Origin: an uncultured Clostridia bacterium
GTDB lineage: Bacteria > Bacillota > Clostridia > TANB77 > CAG-508
Length of the DNA stretch: 20,904 bases
Assembly: GCA_948585895.1 (NCBI GenBank)
Contig: CAPBNZ010000013.1
Span: 476-21,379, forward strand
Direction of reading: 5' to 3'
Shown here one piece after another: positions 15,747 to 20,904 of this stretch. The position numbers and the translations under genes are program-made. Each line of letters begins with the position of its first letter. The first letter of the stretch is position 1. The notes beneath the pieces are model-generated. The model was not told the DNA's origin, ran no database searches, and worked only from the letters and a program-made list of their open reading frames with translations.

Positions 15747-17006
15747 ATGAAATTGAAATTAAAAGGAAAAAATCTAATTTTTCTATTATTGACAATTATA
15801 TTAATGCTATCAAATAGCTCTTTTGTGTTTGGTACTTCTAAAGAACCAAACTTAGTATCAGAAGCTGCTATTTTAATGGATAAGAAAACAGGAAAAGTTT
15901 TATATGCAAAAGAAGAAAATAAGAAAATGTATCCTGCTAGTACCACTAAAATTCTTACTGCTATTCTTGCTTTAGAAAATTCTCATTTAGATGATTTGGT
16001 AACAGTTAGTTATGATGCTGTTATGTCTATACCTGATGGCTATTCTTCTGCTTCTCTTCAAGTTGGTGAACAATTAACTGTCGAACAATTATTAGAACTA
16101 GTATTGATTCATTCTGCTAATGATGCTGCTAATGTTCTAGCTGAATATGTTGGAGGCTCTGTAGAAAGTTTTGTTTCTATGATGAATACGAAAGTTCATG
16201 AACTTGGTTTATCAAACACTCATTTTACAAATGCCTACGGTATGCATCATGACAATCATTATACAACTTGTCAAGATTTAGCAAATATTATGAAATATTG
16301 CATACAAAATGAAGATTTTAGAAGAATAGCTGGTAGTGCTTCTTGTGTACTTCCTTCTACTAACAAGTATGGCACTAGGAAATATGCTTCAACAAATGAA
16401 CTAATTATACCTAATCATTCTAATTATTACCCCTACTTAACCTGTGGTAAAACTGGTTTTACGAGTCAAGCAGGAGATTGCCTAGTGTCTTGTGCTTATA
16501 AAAATGACCTTGAATTAATTTGTGTTGTTTTAGGTGGTAAAACGAGAAATGGCATTTCTACTCGATTTTCTGAAACAAAAGATTTGTATGAATATGGATA
16601 TGGCAATTATACTGTTAAAACGATTGTAAATGTAAATGATGTTGTTAGACAACTAGAAATATCTAATGGGACACAACAGACTAAAAATCTTGACTTACTT
16701 GCTAATAATTCTATTGTTGCCTTATTAAAAAATAGTATATTAGAAGATACTATCCTAACTAATATAGATTTAAAGGATAATATTCAAGCTCCTATTGAAC
16801 AAGGGGATTATTTGGGGCATGCTTTTTTTATTATTGATGATACTTCATACGAAACAGATTTAATAGCTGCTCATAGTGTTGAAGAATCTAAATTATTGGG
16901 TCTTATTTTAGAAATTGGAATTGGTTGCTTGTTTATTATTTTTGCTTGTATTTTATTTTTTATAAATAAAAAGAAAAAAATAAAATATTTAGATAATACA
17001 TTCTGA
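15747..17006 (+). CDS. D-alanyl-D-alanine carboxypeptidase (PBP5/DacA type)
   Basis: A serine D,D-peptidase that removes the terminal D-Ala of peptidoglycan pentapeptides outside the membrane. An N-terminal signal (hydrophobic from about residue 10 to 29) is followed by the penicillin-binding triad: SxxK at 65-68 (PASTTK), SxN at 123-125 (HSAND) and KTG at 235-237 (CGKTGF). A region of about 100 residues follows. Anchoring is by a true membrane helix near the C-terminus (GLILEIGIGCLFIIFACILFF) with a lysine-rich cytoplasmic end, not the amphipathic helix of E. coli PBP5. It is transcribed alone, away from comEA and towards the LCP gene. Confidence 0.92.
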   Translation: MKLKLKGKNLIFLLLTIILMLSNSSFVFGTSKEPNLVSEAAILMDKKTGKVLYAKEENKKMYPASTTKILTAILALENSHLDDLVTVSYDAVMSIPDGYSSASLQVGEQLTVEQLLELVLIHSANDAANVLAEYVGGSVESFVSMMNTKVHELGLSNTHFTNAYGMHHDNHYTTCQDLANIMKYCIQNEDFRRIAGSASCVLPSTNKYGTRKYASTNELIIPNHSNYYPYLTCGKTGFTSQAGDCLVSCAYKNDLELICVVLGGKTRNGISTRFSETKDLYEYGYGNYTVKTIVNVNDVVRQLEISNGTQQTKNLDLLANNSIVALLKNSILEDTILTNIDLKDNIQAPIEQGDYLGHAFFIIDDTSYETDLIAAHSVEESKLLGLILEIGIGCLFIIFACILFFINKKKKIKYLDNTF

Positions 17007-17086
17007 TTATAAAAATTGAAAGACATAAAGTGATTGAACTAAAATATTTATAATTTCTTTATAAAATTAGTTGATACCTGATATAC

Positions 17087-17142
17087 AATGCTGTCAATTT
17101 AAGGTGTATTTATTATCTTTTACACTTTAAATCGACAGCATT
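17087..17142. terminator. Bidirectional terminator between convergent genes
   Basis: A 22-bp stem (17087-17108 with 17121-17142, two imperfect pairs) and a 12-nt loop. It serves the carboxypeptidase from the left and the LCP gene from the right. Confidence 0.75.
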
Positions 17143-17195
17143 AATTTTATATACCAAACTCAAAAGTTTTGTAAAATTAACTTAATTTAGTTTTA

Positions 17196-18515
17196 TTAAT
17201 AATCTTTTCCAATTATAATGGTTATATCTACTTTGCTTGAACTTGATTCACTTGTTTCAATTCTAGCTGTTCCAATAACATCTTTGATATTTTTTAAAAA
17301 CGTTTCTTTTACATTTCTCTTATTAATAATAGTAGTTTTGGCTGTTATATTTGTACTTCCTGTCCTTGTAACTTTATAACCTGCTCCTTTTAATTGGTTA
17401 ACTACTTTTTGTAAGTTGCTACTGCTACTACTGCCATTTAAAACTTCTATTGTAATTTCTGATTTACTACTATTATTGGTTGTTACATTTCCTTCTGTTG
17501 TGTTTTGAGTTTCTTCCATATCTCTGTCATAAAATAATTCTTGTACTATTTTTTTTGTTTCAGCTTGATTATGGATAAAAACCCATGTCTGGTTTGCATT
17601 CTTATTTGTGTTAACTCCTGGCAATACTTCTGTTAGTAAATTTTCTGTGTTAAATTCTACTACATATGGAATATAGTCTTTTGCTACATTAAAATCTATA
17701 TTGGTTATAACATATTCTTTTGCTACATCTAATATTTCTCCTAGTTTGAATATGTTTCCTGGCTTTGCTGTTTGTTTTACTACTTGCATGATAAATTCTC
17801 TTTGTGTCCTCATTCTTCCTGTGTCATTGTCTCCATATTCTTCTGGGTAAGAGGTTCCATTATTATTGTGCCTAAAACGAACTACTTGCTCTGCTTTATC
17901 TCCATCTAATAATTGTTCTCCTGCTTTTAGATGAATGTGTAAATTTTGGGTTGGGTCATCATAATTCATATCAATAGGAACATTGAATGTAATTCCTCCT
18001 ATTACATCTACTAATTTGATGAGTGCTTCTGTTTTTACTACTACATAATATTCAATATTTAACCCTGTGATTTGATTTACGGCTGCTAATGTTTCATCTG
18101 GTCTATGTTTTCTATTATATAGTGCATTTATCTTTTCATAAGCTGTTGCTTTTGATGGATTTTTGCCTGTGTAAGTATCTCTAGGAATTGATAATAAAGT
18201 GGCCTTCTGTGTATTAGGATTATAAGAGGCAACCATAATTGTGTCGGTAAGATCTACATTTTCTTGATCTGTACTAATTCCTAGTATAAGAACTCTGAAT
18301 TCTCCTAAATTTTTTCTGGTATTTTCATCATGCCCTACCATTGTTGCAAGCATTCCAGATAACCCTCCACCATTTCGATACACTCGATAAGTAAATATTC
18401 CTCCTATTATTAGCAAAATTAGTAGAAATGCTAGTAATATTCTTTTCCATGTTTTTCTTTTTTTCTTTTTTCCTTTTTTAGTTTTTCTATTCATTTGTTT
18501 ATTTTCCAAAATCAT
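17196..18515 (-). CDS. LytR-CpsA-Psr (LCP) family wall polymer ligase
   Basis: LCP enzymes attach wall glycopolymers such as teichoic acid or capsule to peptidoglycan outside the membrane. A lysine-rich start leads into one membrane helix at about 25-44 (ILLAFLLILLIIGGIFTY). The LCP domain begins FRVLILGISTD, with DTIMV, LLSIPRDTY, the Arg/Asp residues of VVRFRHNN and GRMRTQREF. The last 90 residues (ITIEVLNGSSS onward) match the LytR C-terminal domain. The ATG at 18515 lies very close to AGGAG, so a start a few codons inside (such as Met8) is possible. It is monocistronic. Confidence 0.9.
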   Translation of the reverse strand: MILENKQMNRKTKKGKKKKRKTWKRILLAFLLILLIIGGIFTYRVYRNGGGLSGMLATMVGHDENTRKNLGEFRVLILGISTDQENVDLTDTIMVASYNPNTQKATLLSIPRDTYTGKNPSKATAYEKINALYNRKHRPDETLAAVNQITGLNIEYYVVVKTEALIKLVDVIGGITFNVPIDMNYDDPTQNLHIHLKAGEQLLDGDKAEQVVRFRHNNNGTSYPEEYGDNDTGRMRTQREFIMQVVKQTAKPGNIFKLGEILDVAKEYVITNIDFNVAKDYIPYVVEFNTENLLTEVLPGVNTNKNANQTWVFIHNQAETKKIVQELFYDRDMEETQNTTEGNVTTNNSSKSEITIEVLNGSSSSSNLQKVVNQLKGAGYKVTRTGSTNITAKTTIINKRNVKETFLKNIKDVIGTARIETSESSSSKVDITIIIGKDY

Positions 18516-18588
18516 TCACTCCTAAATTTTCATGGTACTAGTATAGCAAATCTACTTTCAAAAAGCAACTCATATGTACGTTTTTTCA

Positions 18589-19200
18589 TCAAAAAAATAC
18601 ATTTAATATGTTATTTTGATACATCGCTTTTGCAATAAATGATTGATTGATATTTTCACTTATTTTATTATTAGGATTTATTTTCTCAGGTATACTAATT
18701 ATTAAAAATGCCACATATAAAATTAGAATTCCTCTTAAAAGTCCATATATGATTCCCCCTGTCTTATTTACTTGGTTGATAATTGGTAATTTGGCAATAC
18801 TATCTGCAATGGCACTTATAAATCGGATAGAAATTTTAATGGTAATAAATAAGATAATGATAACGCCTCCTCTTACAATATTGATGGCTAAAGTCCTTGC
18901 TGTTTCTGGTAACATCTCATTTTTGGCTGTTTCTATCATTTGACTAGTTAGTTTCTCTTCTTTTTTGTTTTCTTGCATTATGTCATTTGCTTTTTCAAAA
19001 ATACTATTTTCGATTGCCTCATCAATTCCTGTGCTATTGATAACCAAATTAGAAATTGGTTGATATAACACAAATGTTGCTACTGTAGCAATAACAAAAG
19101 AACACAATCCTATCGCTAATTTTACTAGCCCTTTTTTATAGGCTAAAAACGTTGATACTCCAACAATTGTTATAATAATAAAATCTATAATTATTCCCAT
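18589..19200 (-). CDS. CvpA-family membrane protein
   Basis: A 203-residue integral membrane protein with about four helices: IIIDFIIITIVGVSTFLAY, then LAIGLCSFVIATVATFVLY, then GVIIILFITIKISIRF and GLLRGILILYVAFLIIS. The order and the N-terminal DFIIITIV...AYKKGL pattern match CvpA, a family linked to colicin V export in E. coli and of unclear biochemical role in Firmicutes. A hydrophilic extracytoplasmic loop separates helices 2 and 3. AAGGAAGG precedes the ATG. It lies 93 nt after the DUF5711-like gene and may be co-transcribed with it. Confidence 0.85.
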   Translation of the reverse strand: MGIIIDFIIITIVGVSTFLAYKKGLVKLAIGLCSFVIATVATFVLYQPISNLVINSTGIDEAIENSIFEKANDIMQENKKEEKLTSQMIETAKNEMLPETARTLAINIVRGGVIIILFITIKISIRFISAIADSIAKLPIINQVNKTGGIIYGLLRGILILYVAFLIISIPEKINPNNKISENINQSFIAKAMYQNNILNVFF

Positions 19201-19293
19201 TTTTCCTTCCTTTCTTTGTGGAAAATAATTGTTATTTTATGAGATATGTTAATGAAGATACCATAACCTCACATTATAATTATTTTCCAACGA

Positions 19294-20478
19294 TTATAAA
19301 TTAATGATTTCAATTTTGTCTCTATACACGATTCCTGCTAAATTATTAGACATTATAATATCTGTAATTTCCTGGTAAGCAACATATCGTTTTACTAACC
19401 ATCCCTCTGTATTAATAAATTCTATTTCGGTTCCTAAATTTAAAGCCATAATATTACCATAAGTATAAATCTCTTTTGTTACAGAATTTACCATATATTC
19501 TTTTGTTCCTCTATTTTCTGTGTTTATAATATTAACAACTGAATCTGCTGTAAATAAGCCAGACGACCTCTCTTCTATTTGCATGGCATGATTTGTTAAC
19601 TGAATAGATTGAAAAATCATTTTTCTTTTTTCATTACTCATTAAAATAGTATCTTGTCCATTCTCTATAATATGAATGCTATCTGTATACATACAAATTA
19701 ATTTATTTTTATCTTGGTATTTTATGCTAGTAATTAATTTGTCTGTTTCTCCTTTATATGTATTTTCTAATGAATTAGTTGGATCTGTGCTTGCTTTGTC
19801 AACTGAGATTATCTTTATATTAGATTGTATGATAGTTCCTGATGTATCAACTTCTGCAATTGCTAAATGTTTATTATCATTTGAAATGGCTATGTCTGCT
19901 GTTCTTGTAGAAGATAAATAGGTTTTAAATTTTGGCTTTCCTTCTCCTTCTGGACTATATACATTTATTACTGTTTTATAACTTGTATCTGTTATTACAA
20001 CAGCTACATATCCATTTTTGTTAACATGTATCTGTGAGATATTTCCTTCTACATTAGCTTCCCAAATAATATCTTTATCATTTATTAAATATAGCTTTTT
20101 ACCTTTTTTTTCTGCAATAACCAAGAATCTATTTGCTGAATCAAAAATTGGATTGGATATTTGTATTTCTAAATTTGTTTCCTCATTTCCTGTATTCCCA
20201 TAAATGGTAAATCTGTTTTTATTTAGTATACCTATATATTTATTAAAAGCATATAAATTCATGTTTTGATTTTCTTTTAATTCTATTGTATTAACCTTAT
20301 CTTGCATAACTTCTTTTCTTAAAAGAATTCTATCTATCCACTCTCTAGCTGATTTATTATTATAATAAACTACTAGAACTGAAATAATAGCTATTACTAC
20401 ACTAATGATTATAGTTATGGTTATTATTTTCTTTTTATTTACTTTTTTTGGTACAGGTTCTTTCCAATAATCCCTCAT
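19294..20478 (-). CDS. DUF5711-like membrane-anchored beta-propeller protein
   Basis: A short basic cytoplasmic tail, one membrane helix (ITITIIISVVIAIISVLVVYY) and about 330 residues of repeated strands outside. The repeats, such as KYIGILNKNRFTIYG, NGYVAVVITDTSYKTVINVY and NKHLAIAEVDTSG, look like propeller blades. The pattern matches clostridial DUF5711 proteins of unknown function, often found next to cvpA as here. I place the start at the ATG at 20478 because GAAGGA lies just upstream. A TTG at 20541 in the same frame has no RBS and would add 21 lysine-rich residues. It could be a wall-envelope sensor, but no function is shown. Confidence 0.75.
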   Translation of the reverse strand: MRDYWKEPVPKKVNKKKIITITIIISVVIAIISVLVVYYNNKSAREWIDRILLRKEVMQDKVNTIELKENQNMNLYAFNKYIGILNKNRFTIYGNTGNEETNLEIQISNPIFDSANRFLVIAEKKGKKLYLINDKDIIWEANVEGNISQIHVNKNGYVAVVITDTSYKTVINVYSPEGEGKPKFKTYLSSTRTADIAISNDNKHLAIAEVDTSGTIIQSNIKIISVDKASTDPTNSLENTYKGETDKLITSIKYQDKNKLICMYTDSIHIIENGQDTILMSNEKRKMIFQSIQLTNHAMQIEERSSGLFTADSVVNIINTENRGTKEYMVNSVTKEIYTYGNIMALNLGTEIEFINTEGWLVKRYVAYQEITDIIMSNNLAGIVYRDKIEIINL

Positions 20479-20572
20479 TCTTCCTTCTTTCTCCTTATCC
20501 TTTGCTATTTTACTTATATCAGTTTTTTTGTTTTTTTTCAATACTTTTACTGGTTTTTATGGGTTTTATTAT

Positions 20573-20642
20573 AATAATTAAGCCAATATTATGGGTTTAA
20601 GGTACCTAAATTTTTTAAACTCATAGTATTAGCTTAATTATT
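20573..20642. terminator. Long hairpin after the YkvI-like gene
   Basis: A 28-bp imperfect stem (20573-20600 with 20615-20642, three non-Watson-Crick pairs) around a 14-nt loop, just downstream of the stop at 20648 on the minus strand, followed by T-rich DNA. Confidence 0.65.
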
Positions 20643-20647
20643 ACATT

Positions 20648-20904
20648 TTATTTTGTTAAAGATAGTTTCAAAATCTGAAGTAAACCTAAATATCCAAAAA
20701 TCGGATATAATAAACTAACTAAATTTGAAAATCCAACTTTAGAAATTATTACTGAAGTTATACACATAATAATTGCTATTTGTGTATAACTTTTTTTATC
20801 TTTTGACACATTTTGCAAAAAGCTTGTTCCCAAAGAAATAGCTGTTGTAAAAATAGACCCTAATATAATAAATCCATAAATATATTTTAATATTTTAAAC
20901 ATAT
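20648..20904 (-). CDS. C-terminal part of a YkvI-like membrane transporter
   Basis: Only the last 84 or so residues are visible; the gene enters from the right edge and the Met near 20902 is probably internal. The visible part has three hydrophobic segments and ends GFSNLVSLLYPIFGYLGLLQI, the typical end of YkvI-type membrane proteins of the sodium/amino-acid transporter fold. Substrate unknown. Confidence 0.7.
   Translation of the reverse strand, partial: MFKILKYIYGFIILGSIFTTAISLGTSFLQNVSKDKKSYTQIAIIMCITSVIISKVGFSNLVSLLYPIFGYLGLLQILKLSLTK

Noticed and set aside
1..20904. CRISPR array or rRNA genes
   Set aside because: No regularly spaced repeats and no rRNA-like sequence seen on either strand.

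Overview
The window is low-GC, SD-led DNA of a Firmicutes/Clostridia type. It has a DUF5711-type protein beside CvpA, a SufC-SufB pair behind a DtxR-like regulator, an LCP protein, a prepilin-like protein and ComEA. An uncultured gut clostridial lineage is the likeliest source; that is inference.

Left part (1-9514): a defence-rich integrated island. It opens inside a type I restriction subunit (hsdR). A three-gene unit follows: an XRE-Fic protein, an AbiJ-NTD3-like domain fused to a Ser/Thr kinase, and a PIN-domain nuclease. A 3.4-kb group II intron (5502-8936) sits exactly in the stop codon of the PIN gene. The intron carries a maturase whose HNH tail is out of frame at an A8 run, plus apparent cargo: an RHH-like protein and a divergent 41-codon membrane peptide with its own near-consensus promoter. 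A bidirectional terminator and a small hypothetical gene follow. The island ends at a duplicated 3' half of a tRNA with CAT anticodon (9470-9514), read as the right attachment site.

Right part (9515-20904): chromosomal backbone. In order it holds a C5-cytosine methyltransferase, a prepilin-like exported protein, the operon dtxR-like/sufC/sufB (minus strand), a 213-bp palindromic element, comEA, a D,D-carboxypeptidase, an LCP ligase, cvpA, a DUF5711-like protein and the end of a YkvI-like transporter.

Main discovery: three backbone genes (methyltransferase, prepilin-like protein, comEA) are each split by a +1 frameshift. In all three the shift falls on an in-frame CGG followed by A, so skipping the C reads GGA (Gly) at a conserved glycine. 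By eye, these are the only three in-frame CGG codons in roughly 5,800 codons of real genes here, although about 21 out-of-frame CGG triplets occur in the same genes. This suggests CGG is an unassigned or starved codon used as a +1 recoding signal (CGGA read as Gly), rather than three random mutations. The mechanism resembles the hungry-codon +1 shift of yeast Ty1 (CUU-AGG-C). Two of the three genes belong to DNA uptake or pilus-like functions and the third to DNA methylation.
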